A DNA stretch of 64,000 nt, taken from the NCBI RefSeq assembly GCF_016772475.1, contig NZ_CP068595.1:5208001-5272000 (forward strand). The letters are read 5' to 3'. The notes beneath the pieces are model-generated. The model saw only the letters and a list, made by a program, of their open reading frames with translations, did no database searches and was not told where the DNA came from. The translations under genes and the position numbers were made by a program. Origin of the DNA: Paenibacillus sonchi. Its GTDB lineage: Bacteria > Bacillota > Bacilli > Paenibacillales > Paenibacillaceae. Below are positions 17,586 through 27,946 of the stretch, piece by piece. The first letter of the stretch is position 1. Each line of letters begins with the position of its first letter.

Positions 17586-19571
17586 ATGAACTTGAACGAT
17601 CATATTAAGCTGTGGAATCATGCGTCGATTAAAGTGCTGGATATCCGTAGCAATAGCCTGGAGCCGGGAACAGAAATTCCACACTACCAACTGCCGGCCA
17701 GCGCTTTTGTATATGCTTATCAGGGACATGCCTGTGTGCAGATGGATGATATGCGGCTCACATTGAGAAGGAATCAGATTATGCATGGAGGCCGTGGTGC
17801 CGTACTTCATATTAAAGCAGAGGAATCATTTGAATATTTTCTTATTTTGTATAAGGCGGTTCTGCTACTGCCCTCGTCCAGCAAACTGCTGCTTCAGCTC
17901 GAACGGGATGATCCGTTTAAGTGCCAATATAGCTTTGATCCGCTCTATCCTTTGCCGCTGCTGAGCAGGCTGGAGCAAATGTATGAAAACTGGGTGACAT
18001 TCGATCCGCTGCATTCTTTACATGCAAGGACGCTGTTTCTTCAATTCATTCATGAGCTGTTATGGCAGATGCAGCATCAAGGACTTGCACCGGTCCCGCC
18101 TGATTTGCTGGCCCAGGTGCTTCGTTACATGCAGGAGCACTATATGGAGCCGGTCACGCTGGAAATTTTGGCAGAGCTGTTTGACTGCAGTGTCAGTTAT
18201 TTAAGCAAGCTGTTCAAGAGCCGGATGAATGAAAGTCCGATTCGTGTATTAACGCAAATTCGCATGGAGGCTGCCGCGAACCTTTTATTGCACAGTAATT
18301 ATCCCCTGCAGGAGCTGTCTGAGCGGGTAGGATATCCTGATGCGCATACCTTCAGCCGGAATTTTAAAAAGCATTACGGACTGCCTCCGGCACAATTCAA
18401 ATTGCAATTTAAGGGAGAAGGGCCTGTACCAAAATCGCCTGTTTATCATCCGAAATCTGCCCTTGTAGCGGATAATTCCCAGTGCTATAGTATCAAAAGC
18501 AATGAGAATTATTATCATTTACGCAAAAGAGGGGGATTACCAGTGAAAAGAGGAACGAAACCGGCGTCGATTGCCACAGCGGCGTTAATGTTATGTTTTA
18601 CATTGTTGATTAGTGCATGCTCCAATACACCGAATCAGGCAATCCGCGGTACAGACAGCAACAGCACACAGGCAGTGAATACAATCAATCAGGAGGCAGG
18701 CACAGCCAAAGAGAGCTCCAACGCAGGCAATGCTGCTGCAGCAACCAAGACCTATGTGGACAGTAAAGGAGAGGTAACGATTCCAATGAACCCAGAGCGG
18801 ATTATTGATCTGACAGGAAGTGCGATTGGTAATTTGCTCGTGTTGGATGTCAAACCGATTGCTGCAGCCGACGATTCATTAAAAAATCCGTTCCATGAAG
18901 GCCGCCTGGATAATATCATCAATATTGGCACAGAGCCGAATGCTGAAGCCATTCTGGAGCTTGACCCGGATCTGATCATCACTTTTGACTACATCGAAGA
19001 GTCTCAATATGAGCAGCTGGCGCAAATCGCTCCAGTGGTCAGACTTAAGTATGGGGCGGGCACTCCACAGGAATTATTATTGGAATTTGGAAAAATCACT
19101 GGCAAGGAAGACGCGGCACAGCAGTGGATTGAAGAGTGGGATGCCAAAATTGCTGAGGTTAAGCCCCAAATCACCAAGGTTGTCGGCGATAAAACCGTAT
19201 CGATTCTTCAGCCTTATGCAAAAGGCATCTATGCCTGGGGAGACAAGGGCGGAAGAGGCGGCGAGATCCTCTACGGAGATCTTGGGCTAAAGGCCCCAGA
19301 TATTATCCAGAAGACACTGATTGACGGCGAGGGATTCGGCGGAAATTTATCGCTTGAATTGCTGCCTGAGTATGCAGGAGATTACATCTTCACAAGCAAT
19401 TGGGGATGGGATGACGGAGATGCAAATGTCGTGTATGGAAGCAGTATATGGAAATCGCTCCCGGCAGTGAAAAATAAACAGGTTTACTTCATTGATGAGA
19501 AGGGCTCCTATTATAATGATCCGATTTCATTGGAGGCACAGCTCAAGTTCATTGTGGAGAGTTTTCTATAG
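17586..19571 (+). CDS. AraC-family regulator fused to an iron-siderophore binding lipoprotein domain
   Basis: A single 661-codon frame holds two modules. Residues 1-160 form an AraC sensor cupin region and 165-275 a two-HTH AraC domain (LEILAELFDCSVSYLSKLFK, then SERVGYPDAHTFSRNFKKHYG). From about residue 320 it reads VKRGTKPASIATAALMLCFT LLISAC, a lipoprotein signal with Cys at 345. The rest (390-661) is a FecB/FhuD-type periplasmic-binding protein (YVDSKGEVTIPMNPERIIDL, EAILELDPDLIITFDY, ending SLEAQLKFIVESFL). B. subtilis Btr is a related AraC-plus-binding-domain protein but lacks a lipobox. Here GTG at 18543 with AGAGGGGG before it could start a separate lipoprotein, so the fusion could be one or two products. 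A Fur box precedes it. No permease genes are adjacent. Confidence 0.75.
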   Translation: MNLNDHIKLWNHASIKVLDIRSNSLEPGTEIPHYQLPASAFVYAYQGHACVQMDDMRLTLRRNQIMHGGRGAVLHIKAEESFEYFLILYKAVLLLPSSSKLLLQLERDDPFKCQYSFDPLYPLPLLSRLEQMYENWVTFDPLHSLHARTLFLQFIHELLWQMQHQGLAPVPPDLLAQVLRYMQEHYMEPVTLEILAELFDCSVSYLSKLFKSRMNESPIRVLTQIRMEAAANLLLHSNYPLQELSERVGYPDAHTFSRNFKKHYGLPPAQFKLQFKGEGPVPKSPVYHPKSALVADNSQCYSIKSNENYYHLRKRGGLPVKRGTKPASIATAALMLCFTLLISACSNTPNQAIRGTDSNSTQAVNTINQEAGTAKESSNAGNAAAATKTYVDSKGEVTIPMNPERIIDLTGSAIGNLLVLDVKPIAAADDSLKNPFHEGRLDNIINIGTEPNAEAILELDPDLIITFDYIEESQYEQLAQIAPVVRLKYGAGTPQELLLEFGKITGKEDAAQQWIEEWDAKIAEVKPQITKVVGDKTVSILQPYAKGIYAWGDKGGRGGEILYGDLGLKAPDIIQKTLIDGEGFGGNLSLELLPEYAGDYIFTSNWGWDDGDANVVYGSSIWKSLPAVKNKQVYFIDEKGSYYNDPISLEAQLKFIVESFL

Positions 19572-19578
19572 ATATTCG

Positions 19579-19619
19579 GCCTCCAAAACTACTGTTAAAG
19601 TGGTGCTGGGGGCTTCTTT
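19579..19619 (+). terminator. Probable terminator of the AraC-binding-protein gene
   Basis: GCCTCC pairs with GGGGGC, and inside it ACTAC with GTGGT, followed by TTCTTTG. It lies eight bases after the stop codon. The T-run is short, so the call is moderate. Confidence 0.55.
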
Positions 19620-19777
19620 GATATTGACATTTTGAAAGACATAAAAAAACGCCTACAATGTGGCGGAAGTGTGAAACTTATATTTTCATAGCTCTTATTA
19701 TACCATAAAATAACAAAAAAATCAAGTATTGTTTCATGAGCAGGCTGAATGGTACAACAGAAATGAGGTGAAGAATA

Positions 19778-20692
19778 GTGAAAAAAGAAAGTTTAACTGC
19801 ACTCGTCAGCGCATTCTCCAGAGCGTATCACGCGGAGCATAATCAGATCAAAGTTTTTGATGATTCACTTGCCAGACAACTGTTAACCGATGAGGAATAC
19901 GAGGGTATTGCCAGCAACATGTCACAAGGGATTGCGTTCTTTCTGCCGGAATTTGAGGGCACACAGGAGCAGGCGCTGCGCAGAGTCGTTGACCACCAGC
20001 TGTCCCCATCACCGCTTGGCAGGGCTGCATTTGCCGAACAGGCCCTTGAGGTTGCCACTTTGCACGGTGCAAGGCAGTATCTGATATTTGCCGCCGGGTA
20101 TGATACCTTCGCTTACCGGCAGCCGGAGTGGGCATCGAAGCTGCAAATTTTTGAGATGGATCATCCTGCCACAGCTGAGGACAAACGCAGACGCGTATCG
20201 GCTCTGAACCCCAATAAGCCGTCCAATCTGCACTATGTTCCAGTAGACTTCAGTGAACGGGACTGGACGAGCCGGATGCTGGACTGCCGTGCTTTTGACC
20301 CGAGTGTAATCAGCTTCAGCAGCTTGCTGGGCATCACCTACTATTTGCCCAAAGATGTGTTTAAGCAATTCTTGTCAGCCGTAACGAAGCTGCTTCCAAG
20401 CGGCAGCAGTATTGTCTTTGATTATCCCGATGAGCATACATTCACTCCACATGCAGGGGAACGCACGCAGAAGCAGGTGATGATGGCCGCGCGCGCAGGT
20501 GAACCGATGCAGGCCAGCTATTCCTATGAGGAGCTGGAACACATGCTGGAAGACGTCAATATGTTGATCTATCAGCATTTGACACCAGCCGAAATTACCG
20601 GTCAGCTGTTTCAAGCCTACAATGACAGCCAGCCTGCCCACCCAATCACGGCATTCGATAATGTGAATTATTGCTTGGCGGTTAAACGGTAG
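19778..20692 (+). CDS. SAM-dependent methyltransferase, LCM/Ppm1 family
   Basis: This 304-residue protein follows the leucine-carboxyl-methyltransferase-like pattern: FDDSLARQLL, LGRAAFAEQAL, then the SAM-binding glycine region YLIFAAGYDTFAYR and the acidic IFEMDHPATAEDKRRR, followed by HYVPVDFSERDW. These are the landmarks of the Ppm1/Tcmp family, many of whose members methylate carboxyl groups of small molecules or are of unknown substrate. No signal peptide is present. GAGGTGAAG precedes the GTG at 19778. It is convergent with the MFS gene, only 13 bases apart, and no polyketide or peptide synthesis genes lie in the window, so the substrate is unknown. Confidence 0.85.
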   Translation: MKKESLTALVSAFSRAYHAEHNQIKVFDDSLARQLLTDEEYEGIASNMSQGIAFFLPEFEGTQEQALRRVVDHQLSPSPLGRAAFAEQALEVATLHGARQYLIFAAGYDTFAYRQPEWASKLQIFEMDHPATAEDKRRRVSALNPNKPSNLHYVPVDFSERDWTSRMLDCRAFDPSVISFSSLLGITYYLPKDVFKQFLSAVTKLLPSGSSIVFDYPDEHTFTPHAGERTQKQVMMAARAGEPMQASYSYEELEHMLEDVNMLIYQHLTPAEITGQLFQAYNDSQPAHPITAFDNVNYCLAVKR

Positions 20693-20705
20693 GTAATCAT
20701 TCTTT

Positions 20706-21965
20706 TTAGCCTCCAGTTTGGGGCTGCTGCGGATGATGGCCATTCCGGTCAGTCCGTCTACGGTAAAGATGCAGCAGCAGATAGGAGACGGCAAATGCTG
20801 CTGTAACCAGCCATAAGGGGATACGCGGGTCCAGCTTGTACGCCCAGCCGCCGATGATGCCTGCAGGTGCAGTAAAGAGCAGGATCAGCACGGAGAGCAT
20901 GGAAAAAACTTTGGCCCGTTTATCGTCGTCGATGGCATTCTGCACGGCAGCTTCCAAATAAGGTGAGCTGATCATGAGTCCCACTGCTGCCAGTATGGTG
21001 CTGAACCCTATCCAAAGAAGACTGGACGAAGGGTATAACACCAGCATTATATTCGATAGAGCGGAGAGACCAAACCCTGCCATCATGGAGCGATTGGCAC
21101 TTTGGTCCGGGATTTTGGGCATAAGAAGCCAAAGTGTCAGCAGCATGATTACGGAGGAAACTGCCGGAAACAGGGAAATGATGCCGCTGTCCAGCCGTAA
21201 ATAATCTGCCAGATACAGCGACAGATAGGTGGTCTTCAGCGTCGCCTGAAAGTTAAACAGGATGTACACACCAAAGATGAGCAGCAGATTGCTGTCCGCC
21301 CACAGCTCACGGAAAGCGCCGCCATATTCGACCATACTCTGCTTGAGTCCCAGTTCACGCGTTTCCAGACGTTTTTTGATCCCGGCTTCGGTTTCACGGG
21401 TGGTTAAATGACGGCCCACGAATTGAAAGGTCATGAAAAGAAACGCGAGCACATACATGATCCGCATGCCCTGGACCATTCCGTAATGGTTCACCAGCAG
21501 TCCGCCCAGCGGTGCGAACAACCCGCCGATCACACTGATGATCTGCAGCAATGTGAACACATAAGTCCGGTCGGCGGGCCTTGTGTCTTCAACAATCAGA
21601 CAGTAAAAGGCGATATGCGGCACACGCTGGAAGCCGTTTATGACCGCAGCCGCCACAAAAAACCACAGGTTCTGCGAAAAGGCCCATAATAATGTAGCCA
21701 GGCTCCAGCTAAGCAGGTCAAAATATAAAATAGCCCGCTTGCGTCCCAGGCGGTCAGTTAAATATCCGCTGAGCAAAGAAGAAAACACCTGCACAATCAA
21801 TCCAATGGTGGTAATCCAGCCGATATTCAGCTCCGTCAGCCCCAGCTCGTACATATAAAGGGTGGCATAGGTGGAGAACATGCTGAAAGGGATCAGGAAA
21901 AAGGGCTCGAAGGCCAGGCAGCCCCGGCTGTTCCCTTGCAGCCGGGCAAATAAAGGTCTTGCCAT
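20706..21965 (-). CDS. MFS transporter
   Basis: The ATG at 21965 is chosen because CTGGAGGATTACGTA lies just upstream, giving 419 residues. About twelve membrane helices in two halves are seen, with the MFS loop GYLTDRLGRKRAILYFDL between helices 2 and 3 and IPDQSANRSMMAGFGLSALS in the equivalent position of the second half. An N-terminal MARPLFARLQGNSRGCLAFEPFFLIP stretch is typical of this MFS subgroup. The C-terminal tail is polar and basic. GATAAT-type repeats resembling Fur sites lie upstream, which suggests iron-linked expression, for example siderophore or metal export; the substrate is unknown. Confidence 0.85.
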   Translation of the reverse strand: MARPLFARLQGNSRGCLAFEPFFLIPFSMFSTYATLYMYELGLTELNIGWITTIGLIVQVFSSLLSGYLTDRLGRKRAILYFDLLSWSLATLLWAFSQNLWFFVAAAVINGFQRVPHIAFYCLIVEDTRPADRTYVFTLLQIISVIGGLFAPLGGLLVNHYGMVQGMRIMYVLAFLFMTFQFVGRHLTTRETEAGIKKRLETRELGLKQSMVEYGGAFRELWADSNLLLIFGVYILFNFQATLKTTYLSLYLADYLRLDSGIISLFPAVSSVIMLLTLWLLMPKIPDQSANRSMMAGFGLSALSNIMLVLYPSSSLLWIGFSTILAAVGLMISSPYLEAAVQNAIDDDKRAKVFSMLSVLILLFTAPAGIIGGWAYKLDPRIPLWLVTAAFAVSYLLLHLYRRRTDRNGHHPQQPQTGG

Positions 21966-22016
21966 TACGTAATCCTCCAGATTGTTATAAGAGTAGGTAA
22001 GGTTCAAATTATTAAA

Positions 22017-22035
22017 TGATAATTATATGATAATG
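22017..22035 (-). promoter_or_regulatory. Possible Fur-binding GATAAT repeat
   Basis: Two TGATAAT half-sites (22017-22023 and 22028-22034) lie 11 bases apart in the same orientation, about 55-70 bp before the MFS start codon. Fur often binds such arrays of GATAAT, but this is not a perfect inverted site, so the call is tentative. Confidence 0.4.
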
Positions 22036-22170
22036 TGAACGCCCCGGATAGTAAAATTATGGTTAATGAAGGAAACAGAACAATAAAACGCCGTAAAAGT
22101 CGTTGCAAAAGTATGTATAATCGTTGATGGCCTATATTAGAAGCGAAGCGGATTTTCTCTATACTATATT

Positions 22171-22184
22171 TGAAAGCGATTACA
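22171..22184 (+). promoter_or_regulatory. cre site (CcpA)
   Basis: TGAAAGCGATTACA fits the Gram-positive catabolite-responsive-element consensus TGWAANCGNTNWCA at every position. It lies 22-35 bases before the likely start codon of the sugar-binding lipoprotein, so repression by CcpA is expected. Confidence 0.75.
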
Positions 22185-22205
22185 TTTCGTGGGGGGCTTA
22201 ATCGA

Positions 22206-23794
22206 TTGAATAAGAAAAGAGGATTGACACTGCTGTCCGGTATTCTAATGCTGTCGCTGCTCAATGCGTGCGGCAACAACAATAGTAACGCCGGAGGGAG
22301 CCAGACGGAGCCGCAGGTTTCGGCAGCTGAGGCGCAGGGGGCGGGAGACAATAAGCAGGCTACCGGAGATTCCGGCACAGTGGATACATCCCAGCCTGTC
22401 ACGCTGAAGATGATCTTTGTGGGGCCAAAGCCGGTCGACTATGATGCAGTATTTGGGGAGATCAACAAGAAGCTGAAGGAGAAAATTAACACGACCCTTG
22501 AAGGCGAGTTTTTGGACTGGTCAGACTGGGCGCAGAAATATCCGCTCAAACTCGCTGCCAACGAGGATTTTGACCTCATTTACGCGGCCAACTGGGCAGG
22601 CTACAACGATCAGGCAATCAAAGGCGGCTTCCTGGAACTGACCGACGACATGCTGAAGAAGTACGCTCCGATGACCTGGGAAGCGATGCCTCAGGTAAGC
22701 TGGGGCCAGGCGAAGGTGAACGGCAAGCTCTATATGGTGCCACAGAACCGCGGGAAACGGTCGAGAAGCTGATTTTATACCGGGAGGACCTTCGGAAGAA
22801 ATACAACCTTCCGGACATCAACAGCCCGGAAACCTACGCTACCTATCTAAAGACCATCGCCGAGAAGGAGAAGGGTGTAATTCCGTTCACACCGGAGACC
22901 GGAGACTGGAAGTTCCACAATCTGGACCGGGTGCTGCTGAAGCAGCAGAACGAATGGAACATGCTTGACTTGGATCTGCCGATAGGCTTCAAGCTGACTG
23001 ATCCCGCCGGTAAAGTGTTCAATGTCTACGAAACACCGGAATTCAAGGAATTGGTTTACTATTATAAAGATCTGGCAGAGCACAACACCTGGTCGAAGAG
23101 CGCGCTAAATAGTAAGCTGGATCACCAGCAGGAGTTCCGGGAAGGCAAGACGGCGTCGATTACACACAATGTGGGCACACTCGGTTCTTTGATGACCGAC
23201 ATGCGGGAGAAGAATTCGACATATGAATTGGCGCTGGCTGACATAACACCGGACAAGAAGAAGTCGGTAGCCGTCTCCACGCAGAACGGGGTTGCTATCC
23301 ACGCCACCTCCAAGAATCCCGAGCGGGCTCTGATGATGCTTGATCTTCTGCAGAACGACAAGGAACTGCACGATCTGATCATGAGCGGCATCTCCGGTGT
23401 GCATTACAATCCAGTCGGAGATGATAAGTACACGAACGCGGAGAAGAACGCTAATTACACCGGCTTCTCCAACTGGTGCTTTAACTCGCCGCTGAACCGG
23501 GACAATGCTTCCTTCCCGGATGAAGCGAACGCGCTGACCGAAAAATGGGAGGGGGAGGTTTTCCACTATCCGCTGGAAACCTTCGTGTTCGATAACAGCA
23601 AGGTGAAGACGGAAGTCGCGAACGTCGGCAATGTGATGCTGCAATACGGCATTCCGCTGGAATATGGCACGGTGAAGGATGTAGACAAGGGGCTGTCAAA
23701 TCTTCAAAAACAGATAAAGGCCGCCGGCATAGACAAAATAATCGCGGAGGTTCAGCGTCAGATCGATGAATTCCTGGCAAAATCGGCCCAATAA
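22206..23794 (+). pseudogene. Extracellular sugar-binding lipoprotein, frameshifted near 22752-22754
   Basis: The TTG at 22206 (GTGGGGGGC upstream) gives a lipoprotein signal MNKKRGLTLLSGILMLSLLNAC. The sequence then runs to a break where NR is followed by a shifted frame; one missing G near 22752-22754 (GGG run) restores ETVEKLILYREDLRKKYNLPD and the following KTIAEKEKGVIPFT, joining both ORFs. The corrected protein has about 530 residues. The DLRKKYN segment and length are those of LipO-like solute-binding proteins of Paenibacillus carbohydrate ABC systems (often DUF3502 at the C-terminus). A CcpA box covers its promoter region. No permease or ATPase genes are adjacent, so it is an orphan here. 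Confidence 0.82.
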
Positions 23795-23864
23795 TATGCA
23801 TGCTTTTGTTCCGTTACAGGACGAAATAAACCCGCTTCCGTCCGTTTTTACACTACACAACAAG

Positions 23865-23896
23865 AAAGCCCGCGTTGAGACGCGGGCTTCTTTACA
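23865..23896 (+). terminator. Terminator of the sugar-binding lipoprotein gene
   Basis: GAAGCCCGCGT-type sequence on the plus strand: AAGCCCGCG and CGCGGGCTT pair across a short TTGAGA loop, followed by CTTTACATT. It stands about 70 bases after the stop codon. Confidence 0.75.
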
Positions 23897-23962
23897 TTCA
23901 ATCATCAGCTTGAGTCGTTGTACAAGTTAGAATAATTGGGTTGGAAATTCAGGATGAGAGTA

Positions 23963-24775
23963 TCAGGTCGTCATTTTTTTTCTTCTCTTATACATCCATA
24001 GACCGGCAAGCCCCGTCAAAGCAATAGCGAGGATTCCTTCCGGGCTGGGCATGCCTACTACGTTGTAACTCTCATGTACCTGAATGTATTTTTTCAGAAT
24101 CAATGTATCAATGAAGGCATTTCCCATCGTGTGCATAAGAACGGCTGGCCATACGCTTTTGGTCATTAACAAAATTTCGCCATACAGTATCGCCATGGCG
24201 ATCATGCCGATCATCAAACGGGGGATATAGGTAATCATGCTTTCTGTGGTATCGAGAAACAGGTGCAAAAAAGGGAAATGCCACGCCCCCCATACTATTC
24301 CAACAGTAATATGGACGAGGAAGCGATTGATTCCAAGTGTGAACAGCTTAGGAGCCAGATAACCTCTCCAGGCAAACTCTTCGAATATATTTTTGATAAA
24401 ACCCGGCAGGAGAGCCATGCCAAATGCTGTTAAGAAGGTGGAGAACGAAGGAGATATTTCTGTCCACCCCAGTCCTAAGCCGATTCCGACAATCGCGACA
24501 GTCATCAAGGGATAAAACAGTACACTGAATCCATACAATAGCAGGTTTCCCTTGAATCGGGGCTTTAAGCCGAAATCTTTCCATCCGTCACCCATCCAGC
24601 TGCGCATAATCACCATCGTCAAAAGGGGAGACACAATCCATAACAGCTGTCCTAGGCTGCCATTCTGATCTGTTCCGACTTGTTGGTCCACCAGACGTCC
24701 AATCCATCCACAGCTTAACGCAATGATGGAGAAAATAATAACGTGTTTATGCGTCTTGTTTTCCTTTTCCCTCAA
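23963..24775 (-). CDS. CPBP-family intramembrane metalloprotease
   Basis: This 270-residue protein has about seven membrane helices. The CPBP/ABI signature is complete: EEFAWRG at about 132-138 (glutamate pair), the WGAWHFP motif with its histidine, and a third motif HTMGNAF. These residues coordinate the metal and form the active site in the Rce1-like family. Members cleave membrane-bound substrates or protect producer cells against peptides, and some are simply of unknown target. No bacteriocin genes are adjacent. It is the leftmost gene of a divergent pair with gdh; the intergenic 240 bases are AT-rich. Confidence 0.87.
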   Translation of the reverse strand: MREKENKTHKHVIIFSIIALSCGWIGRLVDQQVGTDQNGSLGQLLWIVSPLLTMVIMRSWMGDGWKDFGLKPRFKGNLLLYGFSVLFYPLMTVAIVGIGLGLGWTEISPSFSTFLTAFGMALLPGFIKNIFEEFAWRGYLAPKLFTLGINRFLVHITVGIVWGAWHFPFLHLFLDTTESMITYIPRLMIGMIAMAILYGEILLMTKSVWPAVLMHTMGNAFIDTLILKKYIQVHESYNVVGMPSPEGILAIALTGLAGLWMYKRRKKMTT

Positions 24776-25000
24776 GATTCCAGCTCCTCTTTTAAATTCT
24801 GAAGTACTTCCCGTATCACTCCTGCAACAGACTTCTTTCTTTACATCGGGTGTAAGATTTATAGAATTATTTAATTACCCGCTAAAAAATATTTGATTGG
24901 CAAAATGATGTCAGGTTCTATAGAATTCTCTTTAAAATTCTTATTAAATTTTTTCTATAAATTTGTAAATAATTTTATTGGTAAGCTAAACTTTAGTTAA

Positions 25001-26387
<1,387 letters not shown>

Positions 26388-26420
26388 AACCTGTCTTGGT
26401 ACATAGCCATTACAAAAATA

Positions 26421-26475
26421 CGACCCGCAGGAGTACCGCTTCTATTCAATCGAAGCGGCTCTCCTGCGGGTCTGT
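26421..26475. terminator. Bidirectional terminator between gdh and ddh
   Basis: GACCCGCAGGAGTACCGCTTC pairs with GAAGCGGCTCTCCTGCGGGTC, a 20-bp stem with one mismatch. It is shared by the convergent gdh and ddh genes. Confidence 0.85.
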
Positions 26476-26526
26476 TGTTGTTCATATGACTTTCATATGC
26501 TGGCAGTACCTGCTTCTACCAAAAGC

Positions 26527-27510
26527 CTACAGCAGCTCGCGGCGAAGCTCTTCTGCCGATTTAGGCGATAAATAACCGAGCGGAATATCGAATACCGTCT
26601 TAGCGCCCCGCTGACCTTCCTGGCTTAAACGGAATGCTGCTCTAGCGTAAGCAACCAGAACGCTGGCCGTAAACTCAGGATTGCTCTCCAGCTTCAGACC
26701 GAATTCAGCGATTTGTTTGCTTCCATTGCCGGATACACCGCTGCGGATCACAAACCCGCCATGCGGCATGCCGGAATGCTCCGCTTCAAGCTGTTCTTGG
26801 GTGATAAAGGTTACTGTCGTATCATAGTCAGCGAAGTAATTTGGCATGTTCACAATGGCTTCCCGGATTTGTTCCCGGTCGGCGTCTTCCTGTGCCACAA
26901 CAAAACAATCTCTGCGGTGTTTCTGGCGGGTTTCCAGCTTCGGAGTGTCTCCGGCCCGGATGCCGTCAGTTACAGCTTGTACCGGCACGGTGTATTGAAC
27001 GCCGGCCTTCACCCCCGGCACGCGGCGGATCGCATCGGAGTGGCCTTGGCTGACACCGGGCCCCCAGAATGTATATTCCTGTCCTTCGGGCAGCACAGCT
27101 TCCATCAGAAGCCGGTTCATGGAGAACAGGCCTGGGTCCCAGCCTGTTGAGATCACACTTAAGCGTCCTCCGCCAAGAGCTGCCTGATTTACAGATTGGA
27201 AAAATTCCGGAATTTTGGCATGCGTGTCGAAGCTGTCAACCGTATTGAACATTGCCGCCAGCTGCGGAGTCTGTTCCGGCAGGTCAGTTGCTGAACCGCC
27301 GCACAGAATCATTACGTCAATACGGCCTATGTATTGATCTGCCGCAGAAATATGCTCAAAGTGAACGCCGGGGGGAGTTTGAAGCTGCTGCGGGTCTCTG
27401 CGCGTGAATATCGCCACAAGTTCCATGTCCGGATTTTGTGCGATCGCCTGGTGTACCCCTCTGCCCAAATTGCCATACCCTGAAATGCCTACTTTTATTG
27501 TTGTGTTCAC
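26527..27510 (-). CDS. ddh: meso-Diaminopimelate dehydrogenase
   Basis: This 327-residue NADPH enzyme makes meso-diaminopimelate from tetrahydrodipicolinate in one step, for lysine and peptidoglycan synthesis. The N-terminal Rossmann motif GISGYGNLGRGV, the substrate-contact segments CGGSATDLPEQTP and NTVDSFDTHAKIPEF, and the STGWDPGLFSMNR, WGPGVSQGHSDAIRRVPGV strands are characteristic of the Corynebacterium-type Ddh family. The C-terminus ends in DIPLGYLSPKSAEELRRELL, also typical. It is monocistronic; AAGGAGGATAATTG precedes the ATG. The terminator with gdh is shared. Confidence 0.95.
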   Translation of the reverse strand: MNTTIKVGISGYGNLGRGVHQAIAQNPDMELVAIFTRRDPQQLQTPPGVHFEHISAADQYIGRIDVMILCGGSATDLPEQTPQLAAMFNTVDSFDTHAKIPEFFQSVNQAALGGGRLSVISTGWDPGLFSMNRLLMEAVLPEGQEYTFWGPGVSQGHSDAIRRVPGVKAGVQYTVPVQAVTDGIRAGDTPKLETRQKHRRDCFVVAQEDADREQIREAIVNMPNYFADYDTTVTFITQEQLEAEHSGMPHGGFVIRSGVSGNGSKQIAEFGLKLESNPEFTASVLVAYARAAFRLSQEGQRGAKTVFDIPLGYLSPKSAEELRRELL

Positions 27511-27806
27511 AATTATCCTCCTTCGCCGGAGCTGATCTCCAGAATGTAATGAGTCTCTGTCTAAATTATAAGTATATAGACATTACACGAAATGTAAACA
27601 ACGACAGGCAAGAATACCGGCGAAGATTGCAAGCTTGATCAAGCTGAACGTAATATCGGACGACAAAATCAGGCATACCTGTTCTTTAAAGACCGTCACA
27701 TTGCTGCAAGGAGATAAACTATAGGCAGATGGAATCGTTTGCGCTAAAATAAGAGATACAAAATTGGTTTGAGAGAAGTCATCCACAATGTAGAGGAAGA
27801 GAAGCT

Positions 27807-27924
27807 ATGAAAGATTTTTGAACAATTGCTGGACAAGTACGCGGAACTGGTCGTAAAGTCTGGCGCAAATGTACAGCCCGGATACTGTGAGTTTGAAGCC
27901 CCTGTATTTGATGAAAGCGTTTGA
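27807..27924 (+). pseudogene. Remnant of an M29 aminopeptidase gene start
   Basis: ATGAAAGATTTTTGA reads M-K-D-F then stops. If one T of the run 27815-27819 is removed, the frame continues as EQLLDKYAELVVKSGANVQPG, the usual N-terminus of M29 (AmpS-type) aminopeptidases, before an unrelated C-terminal stretch and a stop at 27922. So only about 25 codons of the gene survive. A similar stretch ATGAAAGCGTTTGAACAATT starts at 27911, 104 bases later, which suggests a local duplication. A ribosome-binding AGAGGAAGAG is kept upstream. Confidence 0.55.
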
Positions 27925-27946
27925 ACAATTAAACGGAGGAGATTAG

